NCBI RefSeq assembly: GCF_025642975.1
Contig: NZ_JANZKJ010000004.1
Coordinates: 238,913 to 302,912, forward strand
DNA length: 64,000 bases
Reading direction: 5' to 3'
From: Pseudomonas sp. RIT-PI-S
GTDB lineage: Bacteria > Pseudomonadota > Gammaproteobacteria > Pseudomonadales > Pseudomonadaceae
Made by a program: the position numbers and the translations under genes. Below, piece after piece: positions 28,273 to 36,854 of this stretch; the stretch's first letter is position 1; each line of letters opens with the position of its first letter. Below the pieces are notes generated by a model that was not told the DNA's origin, searched no databases, and was given only the letters and a program-made list of their open reading frames with translations.

Positions 28273-29527
28273 TCAGATTTTAAACGCTTCAGCTGCCTTT
28301 GCAAGCTCGGGCAGAGCTTTGATCCCCGAAGTGACTGCAAGCGTTACCTCTGCGGCCGTAGCGACTTTTTCATTGCTGACGCCTAAAGGTGACCGGCTTT
28401 CGTAGGCTTCTATGTCAGCCTTATTCTGAATCGCGTCATCCGTGCCTATAAGACCCCGCACAGCTTCGAAGAGGCTACCTTCTTCGCCAGGAATGGACTT
28501 CGTAGGTATGAGGAGGTTGCCTGCAATAGGTATCATCTGACCTAAACGTTTGGCGAAGCCCCATCCAGATGAGCCTTCTATCGCCTCGAAGGACTGAGGC
28601 AAACTATTGGGGTGACCGATGCCTAACGAGTACTGATCAACAAGATTTCCATAGGGGTTCGATGGATTAGTCTCGGTAGACATCTGACCTAGATAGCGGT
28701 CCGTGTCAACATCAGCAATATAAGCACCTGAAGAGTAATCTGGGCCTGATTCATAGGTACCCAGTTCCGACGTGTCTAAAGAAAAGGGTGATTCTGTAGC
28801 TGAAGAGTCAATGCTATTGCCAGAATACGAGAACGAGTCCAGTGGTTCGCCTGAGCCAATTTGGAAGAATGAACCCGGCTTATCCGCAGGCTTACCCATC
28901 GTCCCAACCAAATAATCTGCCAGCGCATTCCCAAACGCATCCGCCGCAATTTGCGCATAGTCCGGCTTGTCACCGCCAAACCATTTATCGCGAATATAAG
29001 CCGAGCTGGCCGCGCTACCGATCCCTCGGATGATCGAGCCGGAGAGGTCCGTTTTAGTATTGAGGTTGCCCGCGATCACACTGCTGATGGCAGCGCCGGC
29101 GACGTTTTTCCATGAAAATGCTGTGTCAAGGCCAACGACCTTGCTTGCTGCGTAGTTTACTGAATAGTCGAATATGCCCTGCGCGGCCAACCGCTGCGTG
29201 GTGCTGAGAAGGTTGGTCGCGCCGTTGCCTATGCCACTTACCGCTTGGCCGACCGTTGCTCCTGCCGCGCCGGTAATGCCCGCTACTGCCACTTGGCGCC
29301 ACGAAAACTTGACTTGCGCACCAAGGGCTATGCCGGTCAGTTGCGACGCGGCACTGCCGAGCGCAGCCCCTACGATGGCGCCGCCAAGTGAGATGGAGCC
29401 TATCCCCGCTGCAATGGCGGTGCCGGGAGCTGCAGCGCCCAATGCAGCACTGGAGATCGGGTCGATCGTGTCGATGATCTGCGGCACGGCGGACTTGGCC
29501 TAAGGTGTTGTAGCTATAGACCTCCAC
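28273..29527 (-). pseudogene. Rhs core remnant, copy 2 (5'-truncated, ends at premature TGA)
   Basis: The longest continuous copy: 'PQIIDTIDPISSAALGAAAP' at 29484 runs through the Gly/Ala-rich region, 'SWRQVAVAGITGAAGATVGQ', 'SAYIRDKWFGGDKPDYAQIA' and a Ser/Asp-rich linker to 'LPELAKAAEAFKI' and TGA. Compared with copy 1 it lacks the LysM domain and hinge: 'DTIDPIS' is joined straight to the hydrophobic region, an internal deletion. A scrap of YD repeat ('EVYSYNTLGQ') precedes it in another frame at 29496-29527. No promoter or secretion domain is present. Confidence 0.8.
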
Positions 29528-29556
29528 GGGTCAGCCACCGGTCTGCAACTGCGTGG

Positions 29557-30058
29557 TTGCGCTATGGAGGGTTGAGCCTGATGCACGGCCAACACCCGTG
29601 GGCCGCACGCTACGCAGACGCTGCCTTGGCCACGGGCAATGAGCACCCGCTAGTGCTGCACAACGCCGCGTTGGCCCACTTCTATAGCGAGGAGTTCACC
29701 GGTGCCATCCCGCTGTTGGCCCGGCTGACGGCTGAAGAGGGCTGCTGGCCCACTCGCGTTCGCTGTACCAGGACGAATCGACCGGGGACGCCGAGCCCCT
29801 GGCAAGAAGGGCGGCTGAGGCCGACCCCGCTAATGTTGAAGTACAGATGTCTACCTGGCCCTGCTCAACGATGACGCCACCCAGACGGCATTGCATTTCG
29901 AACAAGGGCTGCGGGAATGCAGCAATCCTGCCTTGGCCGCCGACATGCGTAAGGTGCTCGCCGGCTCTAACGACACCGTTCCCACTGGGCAAGGACCAGC
30001 TGACACCTCCGCACTGATGTGCCTCGACGCCTACCGGCAGTTTCTCGAGCCCAACTGA
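29557..30058 (+). pseudogene. Broken TPR-like gene fragment
   Basis: Three consecutive frames give a coherent tetratricopeptide-like protein: 'WAARYADAALATGNEHPLVL' and 'HFYSEEFTGAIPLLARLTAE', then 'EPLARRAAEADPANVEV', then 'YLALLNDDATQTALHFEQGL' ending 'AYRQFLEPN' at a TGA near 30058. At least two indels are needed to join them, and the 5' end is abutted by Rhs copy 2. It has high GC, unlike the surrounding Rhs scraps, and opposite orientation. A possible second reading frame follows to 30258 ('LGRVLGALRELPQQGQLGLL'). Original function unknown. Confidence 0.55.
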
Positions 30059-30316
30059 TAGACCCCATCGACCCCGCCCGGCTGGGCCGTGTACTCGGCG
30101 CCTTGCGCGAGCTGCCCCAGCAAGGCCAACTCGGTCTCCTCGTCGAAACAGCCCAGCGCCAACGCCAAGGTTCGGCCACGTGGTGCGGAAGCATGGTGGG
30201 GGCATTGATGGGACTGTGCGTGGCGGGGGGATGCGGAAGGTGTTGGTGGGGATTGTGACGAAGTGAGGCGGGGTGACGGTCAGGCGTTGGAGTTGTCTGC
30301 GTTGACGGTTCAATGT

Positions 30317-30486
30317 TTATGACTTCAGCAGCGTCTGCTGCTTCTGGATAAAGTTGCCGAATGAAGTTACGAGCTCGGGTTGCCTTATCAAGTCAGGGCA
30401 TAGTTCAAAAAATGAATCCGGCTCGTCCGCCTTTTTAGCTATTTTCCTCCGCGACATGACCCGCCAGCACATTTTCAAAAGGCATC
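30317..30486 (-). pseudogene. Small Rhs core scrap, fourth copy
   Basis: Leftward translation gives 'ENVLAGHVAEENS' and, after a frameshift, 'KKADEPDSFFELCPDLIRQP' then 'ELVTSFGNFIQKQQ', ending in TAA at 30317. This parallels 'GNALADYLVGTMGKPADKPD..SFKLNPNLIGLPDL' of copy 1. Only about 55 codons remain and they are strongly diverged. It lies just downstream of the exported-protein triplet. Confidence 0.6.
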
Positions 30487-30505
30487 TATAGTAGCTAGGC
30501 CGGAG

Positions 30506-31060
30506 TTACGGATTTTCACCTCCGCACTGAGCTTTAAATCCTTTTTTGCGAATGTAATTTTGTACAACCTTGATATTTATTTTTGATAAGTTTCCAACAT
30601 CCCAAGCAACATCGTCATTTACATCTTCTTCATAAACGAAATTTTTAGGGCACCCCCAAAAAATTTGCATGAAGCTATAGTCACCTTTTGCAGTTAACCG
30701 TTGGCCAAGCACGGTTACGTCGTGCCTGCCGTCACCATCGAGGTCATTAAATGACACTGCCAATATTTTCAGATCCTGGAGGGGATCACTTGACAAATCT
30801 GCTCCTGCCTCAACAAGAGGGAGTGGTGTGATAAGCTTGCTATCACGAAATATTCCAAATCTATAAAGGCCGTCTTCAAAAGTTTCATTTTCCGGAAGAT
30901 ATCCCGTGAAGCAGCCATTGAGCGGCTGCTGGAAATTTACATTGAAAGTCGTTTTTGCTAGCAACCGTAATTTTGTCTCGCGCAATGTTTCGCACTGGTC
31001 TTGGGCATGCAGGGTGCCCATGATAAAAAATAATGCTATGAATAAAACGCGATTTCTCAT
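30506..31060 (-). CDS. Exported hypothetical protein, tandem paralogue 1
   Basis: A 184-residue protein with a Sec signal peptide ('MRNRVLFIALFFIMGTLHAQ', cleavage after AQ) and a mature domain with conserved Cys residues ('DQCETL', 'NGCFTGYLPENETFEDGLYR', 'FWGCP', 'AQCGGENP') and an Asp-rich loop 'FNDLDGDGRHDVTVLG' like a calcium-binding or FG-GAP-type turn. A GGTAGGGA ribosome site precedes the ATG. Such XAC2610-like periplasmic folds include lysozyme-type-effector immunity proteins, so a periplasmic immunity role is a speculative option. The gene is AT-rich and lies inside the Rhs-remnant island. Confidence 0.72.
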   Translation of the reverse strand: MRNRVLFIALFFIMGTLHAQDQCETLRETKLRLLAKTTFNVNFQQPLNGCFTGYLPENETFEDGLYRFGIFRDSKLITPLPLVEAGADLSSDPLQDLKILAVSFNDLDGDGRHDVTVLGQRLTAKGDYSFMQIFWGCPKNFVYEEDVNDDVAWDVGNLSKINIKVVQNYIRKKGFKAQCGGENP

Positions 31061-31149
31061 TGCTTCCCTACCTTTTGTTGAGCACGTTCAATGCTTGCCG
31101 AGTGATTGTTAAATGGGACTGAAAGGTATTTATAAAAGCTAAACTCGTT

Positions 31150-31704
31150 TTATGGATTTTCACCTCCGCACTTAGCTTTAAATCCTTTTTTGCGAATGTA
31201 GTTTTTTATTGCCTTGATATTTATTTTTGATAAGTTACCAACATCCCAATCAACATCGCTATTTACCTTGTTATCATAAACGAAATTTTCAGGGCACCCC
31301 CAAAAAACCTGCATGAAAATACGGTCACTTTTTGCACCTGACCGTTGGCCAAGCACGGTTACGTCGTGCCTGCCGTCACGATCAAGGTCATCAAATGAAA
31401 CTGCTAAAATTTTCAGATCATCGAGGGGATGACTTGACAAATCTGCTCCTGCCTCAACAACAGGGAGTGGTGTAATAAGCTTACTGTCGCGAAATATTCC
31501 AAATCTATAAAGGCCGTCTTCAAAATTTTCGTTTTCCGGAAGATACCCCGTGAAGCAGCCATTGAGCGGCTGCTGGAAATTTACGTTGAATGTTGTTTTT
31601 GGTAGTAAGCGCAAATCTGTCCTGAGCACGGTCTCGCATTGCTCTTGGGCATGCAGGGCGCCCATGATAAAAAATAATGCTATAAATAAAACGCGATTTC
31701 TCAT
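31150..31704 (-). CDS. Exported hypothetical protein, tandem paralogue 2
   Basis: A 184-residue paralogue with the same signal peptide (one change: 'MGALHAQ') and the same Cys pattern, closely similar throughout to paralogue 1. The Asp loop reads 'FDDLDRDGRHDVTVLG'. I chose ATG 31704, which matches the paralogue start and ribosome site; the frame extends upstream to 31833 only by running into the 3' end of unit 3. Intact. Function unknown; see paralogue 1. Confidence 0.72.
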   Translation of the reverse strand: MRNRVLFIALFFIMGALHAQEQCETVLRTDLRLLPKTTFNVNFQQPLNGCFTGYLPENENFEDGLYRFGIFRDSKLITPLPVVEAGADLSSHPLDDLKILAVSFDDLDRDGRHDVTVLGQRSGAKSDRIFMQVFWGCPENFVYDNKVNSDVDWDVGNLSKINIKAIKNYIRKKGFKAKCGGENP

Positions 31705-31795
31705 TGCTTTCCTACCTTGTTGTTGAGTACGTTCATTGCTTGCCGAGTGATTGCTAAATGGGGACTCAAAGGTATTTATAACAGCTAGGCTCGTT

Positions 31796-32349
31796 TTATG
31801 GATTTTCACCTCCGCACCTAGCTTTAAATCCATTTCTGCGAACGTAGTTTTGTACGACCTCGATGCGTACTTTTGACAGGTTCCTAACGTCCCGGCTAAT
31901 GTCGGAATTTACTTTGTCTTCGTAAGCGAAGTTATCAGTGCATCCCCAATAGACTTGTGTAAAGGTGCGATAACCATTTGCTATTAAAACTTTACCAATT
32001 ACAGTGATGTCGTGCCTGTCGTCGCTATTGAGATCGTTAAATGAAACTGCCAAGATCTTCATCTCATTAAAGGGGTTGCTTGACAAGTCTGCTCCGGCCT
32101 CAACAGCAGGAAGTTTAGTAATAAGCTCACTATCGTGAAATATTCCAAATCTATAAAGAGCGTTTTGCGATGTTTCATTTTTTGGAAGATATCCCGTGAA
32201 GCAGCCAACGAGCGGCGGTTGAAAGTTTACATTGAATGTCGTTTTTGGTAATAGTAGAAATTTTGCTTTGCTCAAGGTTCCCACTGGTCTTGAGCATAGA
32301 GATTGTTTGCAATGAAAGTTAGTGTCATGAATAATATAATATTTCTCAT
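31796..32349 (-). pseudogene. Exported hypothetical protein, tandem paralogue 3, frameshifted
   Basis: The ATG at 32349 starts a good signal peptide ('MRNIILFMTLTFIANNLYAQ') that terminates six codons later ('DQWEP' then TGA). The mature part continues in another frame ('TLSKAKFLLLPKTTFNVNFQ' to 'FKARCGGENP'). Restoring one A near 32278 (GAAACCTTGAG instead of GAACCTTGAG) rejoins the two and matches the paralogues. The first mature Cys is also changed to Trp. The exported product is therefore lost; an unspliced internal start would give a cytoplasmic protein. Confidence 0.75.
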
Positions 32350-32399
32350 TATCTTCATGCCTATTTTTGAGCACATGCAATGCTTGCTGAGTGATCGCT

Positions 32400-33041
32400 G
32401 CACGGAACTAGTAATCTAGACTGTCGTTGTTTTTGATAATGGAAGTTATAGTAGCATAATCTCCATTGTCTGCATATTTATTGAGTTTGTGATCTTCCAA
32501 TATTGCAAGGCGATGAGGACAGCTACTTTAGGGTCATTTCTAACCAAATTGGGATTCTTGACCAATCCAGTCCTAACTCATTTCCAATCGTAGCTTACGT
32601 GGATTTTAAGGTTATCTGCATTAATCCGCCGCCGCGGTGGTTCCAGCCGCCCTCATGTCAGGCCAACCGTTCCGAACTTATCGGCATATAAGAATTTGAA
32701 ATTTTTTCTGATGCGCGTAAAGTAGCCGGTTTCAGCTTCCAAGGTGGGGAACAGCATACGCCAATGGCGATGCAGGCTTCCAGGGCGTTTATAGTACGTA
32801 TCTTCTGATATTTTTGCAAAGCCGGCACTTTCAACGCTGGCTTTCCCTAAGAGCGCTGTAGTTTGACTTGGGATTGTAATGTCATATGCGGTAGGTGACG
32901 ATTTAAAGCTGGAAGATAAAGTTACTTATTAGCCTCTTTCGTATGGGGAATGCCGGGAGAACAATAGCCTGTGATTTTAATTTAAATCAGGTCGTCCGTA
33001 TCTGCTATCGGAGCCGACGTTGCCCTATTGACTCAACTGAA
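32400..33041. other. AT-rich inter-remnant region
   Basis: Between the tandem triplet and Rhs copy 3 there is no intact gene. A 62-codon rightward frame (32503-32691) lacks a ribosome site and similarity. The only protein-like signal is the leftward fragment at 32653-32925, listed separately. Confidence 0.5.
32653..32925 (-). pseudogene. Unidentified protein fragment, possibly a toxin C-terminus
   Basis: This 90-codon leftward open stretch lies between TAA (32926-32928) and TGA (32653-32655) and has no convincing start. Its composition is protein-like rather than random: 'SSPTAYDITIPSQTTALLGK', 'ASVESAGFAKISEDTYYKRP', 'HRHWRMLFPTLEAETGYFTR', then a basic tail. It lies about 120 bp downstream of the end of Rhs copy 3, where a toxin domain would be expected, so it may be that copy's decayed toxin. 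No family recognised. Confidence 0.4.
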
Positions 33042-34179
33042 CTAGGGGGAGTCGATGTCTGAAGCGTACGGATCAACAAGATTTTCATAGGGGTTCGATG
33101 GATTAGTGTCGGTAGACATCTGAGCCAGATAGCAATCCGTGTCAATGCCAGCAACATAAGCAGCTGAAGAATAATCTGAGTCCGAGGCGTAGGTACCAAG
33201 CTCTGAAGTTTCTAAAAAGTAGGGTGATTCTGTAGTCGAAGAGTCAATGCTATTGCCAGAATACGAGAAGTATTCTACTGGTTCGCCTGAGCCAATTTGG
33301 AAGAATGAATCTAGCTTATCCGCAGGTTTATCCGTCGCCCCAATAAAATAATCCGCCAGCGCATTCCCAAACGCATCTGCCGCGACTTGCGCATAGTTTG
33401 GCTTGCCACCCCAAACCACTTATCGCGAATGTAAGCCGAGTTGGCCGCGCTGCCGATCCCTCGGATAATCGAGCCGGAGAGATCCATTTTAGTATTGAGG
33501 TTGCTCGCGATCACGCTGCTAATCGCAGCGCCGGCGACGTTTTTCCAAGAGAACGCGGTGTCGAGGTCGACCACCTTGCTGACGACGTAATTGACTGAAT
33601 AATCGAATACACTTTGGGCTGCGAGGCGTTGAGTCGTACATAAGATACCGGGGCTATTGCCGCCTTTCCCGCTCAGGCTGCTGCCCAAGGTTGAGGATGC
33701 GCCGGCGGCGAAGCTGGCGACCGCTACCTGACCCCCACGATGCGCCCCAAGGGCCATGCCGGTAGTTGCAACGCGGCACTGCGCAGCCCCTACGATGGCG
33801 CCGCCGAGTGAGATGGATCCCCGCTGCAATTGCGGTGGCTGAAGCTGCAGCGCCCAATGCGGCACCGCGCCTGCCATTGCGGCGGAGAGGCCAGAGAAGG
33901 CGATTGAGAACAAAGCAGTCGCCGCCCCAGCCGTATAGATAGTCGCCACCACCGCCACCATCACTACCGACGCCACACCACCGCATTTCTTTTTCTTCGG
34001 CTTGGGCGGTGGTGGCGAAGCGGGGCTTGTCTTGGTGTCGACGATAATTCCGGTGGGGTCGTAGGGCGTGAAGATGGCGGCGTCGTTGCGGTTGCTGCTG
34101 ACCACGTTGGAGATGGTCAGGCTGTCGCCGATGGTGAGGGTAGAGCTGGCGTCCCGGCCGTTGGCGTCGGCGATCACGT
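33042..34179 (-). pseudogene. Rhs/LysM core remnant, copy 3
   Basis: Begins abruptly inside a LysM domain ('VIADANGRDASSTLTIGDSL'), then the hinge 'PPPPKPKKKKCGGVASVVMV', hydrophobic region, 'FDYSVNYVVSKVVDLDTAFS' and 'AYIRDKWFG'. A missing C near 33411 (TTTGGGGTGGC for TTTGGCGGTGGC) shifts the frame; the continuation 'GGKPNYAQVAADAFGNALAD' is read to a TAG at 33042. Two indels that roughly compensate lie in the Ala-rich part, one a 5-base deletion relative to copy 2 near 33823. The 5' edge abuts non-Rhs sequence at about 34180. Confidence 0.8.
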
Positions 34180-34273
34180 AGGGGACCGTCAGCGCACGCG
34201 AAGCGTTGCGCCTACGGTTTAATCCAGCGCTGCGGTCGGAGCCTGAAGGCGATATTCAGGGAGTCCAGGCACG

Positions 34274-34298
34274 GTAGGAGCGGGTCGAAGCCCGCGAA
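34274..34298. repeat. REP element
   Basis: GTAGGAGCGGGTCGAAGCCC followed by GCGAA matches the common Pseudomonas REP form, with a GCGGG(6)CCCGC stem. It lies in the 134-bp gap between Rhs copy 3 and the 3' end of the oxidase operon, where REPs usually sit, and could act as a weak terminator or mRNA stabiliser for the operon. No other feature was seen in this gap. Confidence 0.7.
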
Positions 34299-34313
34299 CC
34301 AACCGTCAAAACC

Positions 34314-34598
34314 TCATCCCTCCATCCGCTGGTACAAATCCATCAACGTCATCCCGAACAGGATCACGAACCAGAACAGCGTGCCGAGGGCGAACAGCTT
34401 GACCAGCGGGCTGCTGCGTTGCAGCTCGATAAAGCAGCCCAGCACCAGCGCGGCTTCGAGGGTAGCGCAGCTGAACATCCACAGCGGCCGCCAGGGCAGG
34501 GGCGAGACGCTGATGGCGATGGTTGCCACCAGCAGCACCAGGCCGGCGCCATAGGCCAACAGCAAACGAGGCACAGGCATGCTGGCTTCGGTGTTCAT
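34314..34598 (-). CDS. coxD: Cytochrome c oxidase subunit IV (CoxD-like)
   Basis: A 94-residue protein with three hydrophobic segments (about 10-30, 38-57, 68-88), the topology of prokaryotic cytochrome oxidase subunit IV. ATG 34598 overlaps the coxC stop (ATGA). It is the last gene of the ctaA-act-sco-cox operon and probably stabilises the oxidase. Sequence similarity in this family is weak, so the call relies on topology and position. Confidence 0.78.
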   Translation of the reverse strand: MNTEASMPVPRLLLAYGAGLVLLVATIAISVSPLPWRPLWMFSCATLEAALVLGCFIELQRSSPLVKLFALGTLFWFVILFGMTLMDLYQRMEG

Positions 34599-35239
34599 AG
34601 GGGCCTTCCGATCAAGTACAGCGTGGGGTAAACGAAGATCCAGATGATGTCCACCACGTGCCAATACAGCGCGAAGGTTTCCAGCACCAGAAAGCGTTCG
34701 GGCATGTGCAGCCGGCCCACCTGCAGGCGCCAATGGATGGCCAGGGCGAACAGGATCGCGACGGTCACATGCACCGCATGCACGCCGGTGATCACCAGGT
34801 ACAGCCCCACGAACATCTTCGCCGGCGGTGCGCTCAGCGGGTTATCCGCCTGGCCGGGCAGCAGCTTTTCCTCGAACTCGCTGTGGTATTCGAACCCCTT
34901 GAGCACTAGGAACGCTCCGGCCAAGGCGCTGGCCAGCAGCAGCCAGCGCTGCACGCCACGGTGGTTGCCCACGCGGCCCGCGTTCAGGGCCAGGGTCACC
35001 ACCAGGCTGCTGGTCAGCAGCAGGGCGCTGTTGACCCCGGCCAGCAGGTAATGGAAATGCCCCACCGCCTCGGCGACCGCTCCGGGGTGGGCCATGCGAA
35101 AGTAGGTGGCAGCGAACAGCAGCACGCCGAACATCATGGTTTCGGTGGCGAGGAACAGCCACATGCCTTGGTGTACCGCCTCGCGCTGCTGCGCGTAGCT
35201 GACGAATTGATCAGTGATCGCGCGTTCAATCCCGGCCAT
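34595..35239 (-). CDS. coxC: Cytochrome c oxidase subunit III
   Basis: A 214-residue protein with about five TM segments ('[20 protein letters not shown]', '[20 protein letters not shown]', '[20 protein letters not shown]', '[20 protein letters not shown]'), all typical of heme-copper oxidase subunit III. The short five-helix form fits the caa3/A2 group. ATG 35239 overlaps the coxA stop by 14 bp; a longer upstream frame (to 35377) lies inside coxA. Confidence 0.93.
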   Translation of the reverse strand: MAGIERAITDQFVSYAQQREAVHQGMWLFLATETMMFGVLLFAATYFRMAHPGAVAEAVGHFHYLLAGVNSALLLTSSLVVTLALNAGRVGNHRGVQRWLLLASALAGAFLVLKGFEYHSEFEEKLLPGQADNPLSAPPAKMFVGLYLVITGVHAVHVTVAILFALAIHWRLQVGRLHMPERFLVLETFALYWHVVDIIWIFVYPTLYLIGRPL

Positions 35240-36854
35240 GGGTCGCCTCCGGGGGGTAGTCGTAGGCTTCGAAGTCCACGATCGGGATCTGCTCGAAGTT
35301 ATGCTCTGGCGGCGGCGAGGCCACTTTCCACTCGAGCCCGGCGGCGCCCCATGGGTTGGGCGGGGCAATCGGGCCACGGAACCAGGACCACAACAGGTAA
35401 CAGAAGGGCATCAGGTAGGCCACGGCCAGCACCGCGGCGCCGGCCGTGGACAGCACGTTGAGCACCTGGAATTCCGGCAGGTAGTGGTGGTAGCGGCGCG
35501 GCATGCCCTCGTAGCCAAGCACGAACTGCGGCAAAAAGGTCAGGTTGAAGCCCAGGAAGATCAGGATCGCCGCCAGCTTGCCGAGGGTTTGCGGGTACAT
35601 GCGCCCGGTGATCTTCGGCCACCAGAAATGCAGCCCGCCAAAGAACGCCGACACCGCCGCGCCCACCATGATGTAGTGGAAGTGCGCCACCACGAAGTAG
35701 GTATCGTGCACGTGCAGGTCCGCGGCCAGCAGCGCCACGAACAGCCCGGCGCAGCCGCCCAGCAGGAACAGGGCGATAAAGGTGCAGCCATAGAGGAAGT
35801 GCGCGGTGATCACCAGGCGGCTTTTGTAGAGGGTGGCGGTCCAGTTGTAGACCTTGATCGCCGAGGGAATGGCGATCAGAAAACTCAGCAGCGAAAACAG
35901 CAGGCTGGCGTACATGGACTGCCCTGCTACGAACATATGGTGCCCCCAGACCATGAAGCCGAGGATGGCGATGGCGATGCTGGAGAACGCGATAAAACCG
36001 TAGCCGAACACCCGCTTGTGCGCGGCCGCGGTGATCAGCTCGTTGATCACGCCCATGCCTGGCAGCAGCATGATGTATACCGCCGGGTGGCTGTAGAACC
36101 AGAACAGGTGCTGGAACAGCAACGGATCCCCGCCCAGGGCTGGGTCGAAGATGCCGATCTTGAACAGGTGCTCGGCGGCAATCAGCACCAGGGTGATCGC
36201 CAGCACCGGCGTAGCCAGGATCAGGATCACCGAGGTGGCGTAAAGCGCCCAGATGAACAGCGGCAAGCGAAACCAGGTCATGCCCGGTGCGCGCATGGTG
36301 TGCACTGTGACCACGATATTGATGCCGGTGAAGATCGAGGAAAAACCGGTGATGAACACGCCCACGATCACCGCCACCACATGGCCGTTGCTGAACATGG
36401 TCGACAGCGGGGTGTAGAAGGTCCAGCCGGTGTCCACGCCCCCGGCCAGCAGCGCGAACAGGGTGAACAACCCGCCGCCCATCAGCAGGTACCAACTGGC
36501 CAGGTTCATCCGTGGCAGGGCCATGTCTTTGGCGCCGATCATCAGCGGCACCAGGAAGTTGCCCAGCACCGAGGGGATGGACGGGATCAGGAAGAACCAC
36601 ACCATGATCACCCCGTGCAGGGTAAAGGCGCGGTTGTAGCCGTCCGAGGACAGTACGTCGCCGTCGGGGGTGAGCAGCTCCACCCGGATCAGCGCCGCCG
36701 CCATGCCACCGATAAAGAAAAAGAAGGTCACGGCGATCATGTAGAGCACGCCGATGCGCTTGTGGTCGGTGGTCAGCAGCCACGAGCGCAGGCTGTGGCC
36801 CGCCTCCAGGTAGCTTGGGGCCGGCGCGCTGGGCAGGGGGGGCTGGGCGTTCAT
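35226..36854 (-). CDS. coxA: Cytochrome c oxidase subunit I, A2-type (caa3)
   Basis: A 542-residue heme-copper oxidase subunit I with 12 or more TM helices. It has the low-spin heme ligands ('[12 protein letters not shown]' and '[11 protein letters not shown]'), the CuB His pair in '[10 protein letters not shown]', and the K-channel/cross-link region '[20 protein letters not shown]' around residue 255. That motif has Tyr-Ser before His and Ala in place of the proton-gate Glu of A1 enzymes (HPEVY), i.e. the YS motif of A2-type oxidases. It reduces O2 to water and pumps protons using heme A made by CtaA. Confidence 0.95.
   Translation of the reverse strand: MNAQPPLPSAPAPSYLEAGHSLRSWLLTTDHKRIGVLYMIAVTFFFFIGGMAAALIRVELLTPDGDVLSSDGYNRAFTLHGVIMVWFFLIPSIPSVLGNFLVPLMIGAKDMALPRMNLASWYLLMGGGLFTLFALLAGGVDTGWTFYTPLSTMFSNGHVVAVIVGVFITGFSSIFTGINIVVTVHTMRAPGMTWFRLPLFIWALYATSVILILATPVLAITLVLIAAEHLFKIGIFDPALGGDPLLFQHLFWFYSHPAVYIMLLPGMGVINELITAAAHKRVFGYGFIAFSSIAIAILGFMVWGHHMFVAGQSMYASLLFSLLSFLIAIPSAIKVYNWTATLYKSRLVITAHFLYGCTFIALFLLGGCAGLFVALLAADLHVHDTYFVVAHFHYIMVGAAVSAFFGGLHFWWPKITGRMYPQTLGKLAAILIFLGFNLTFLPQFVLGYEGMPRRYHHYLPEFQVLNVLSTAGAAVLAVAYLMPFCYLLWSWFRGPIAPPNPWGAAGLEWKVASPPPEHNFEQIPIVDFEAYDYPPEATHGRD

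Larger units (their letters stand above)
30490..32400 (-). repeat. Three tandem ~645-bp units (exported-protein gene plus spacer)
   Basis: Start codons lie at 31060, 31704 and 32349, i.e. 644 and 645 bp apart, and spacers are shared too (GATTTTCACCTCCGCA at each 3' end, CTTGCCGAGTGATTG and GGTATTTATAA between units 1/2 and 2/3). Units 1 and 2 are the closest pair; unit 3 is more diverged and frameshifted. This is a local gene amplification. Confidence 0.85.

Noticed and set aside
32503..32691. A 62-codon rightward frame
   Set aside because: No ribosome site or similarity; the opposite strand carries a more protein-like fragment.
22619..34313. Search for transposase, integrase, tRNA or attachment-site repeats that would make the AT-rich region a mobile island
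   Set aside because: None seen. The region is better explained by Rhs-module recombination than by an integrative element.
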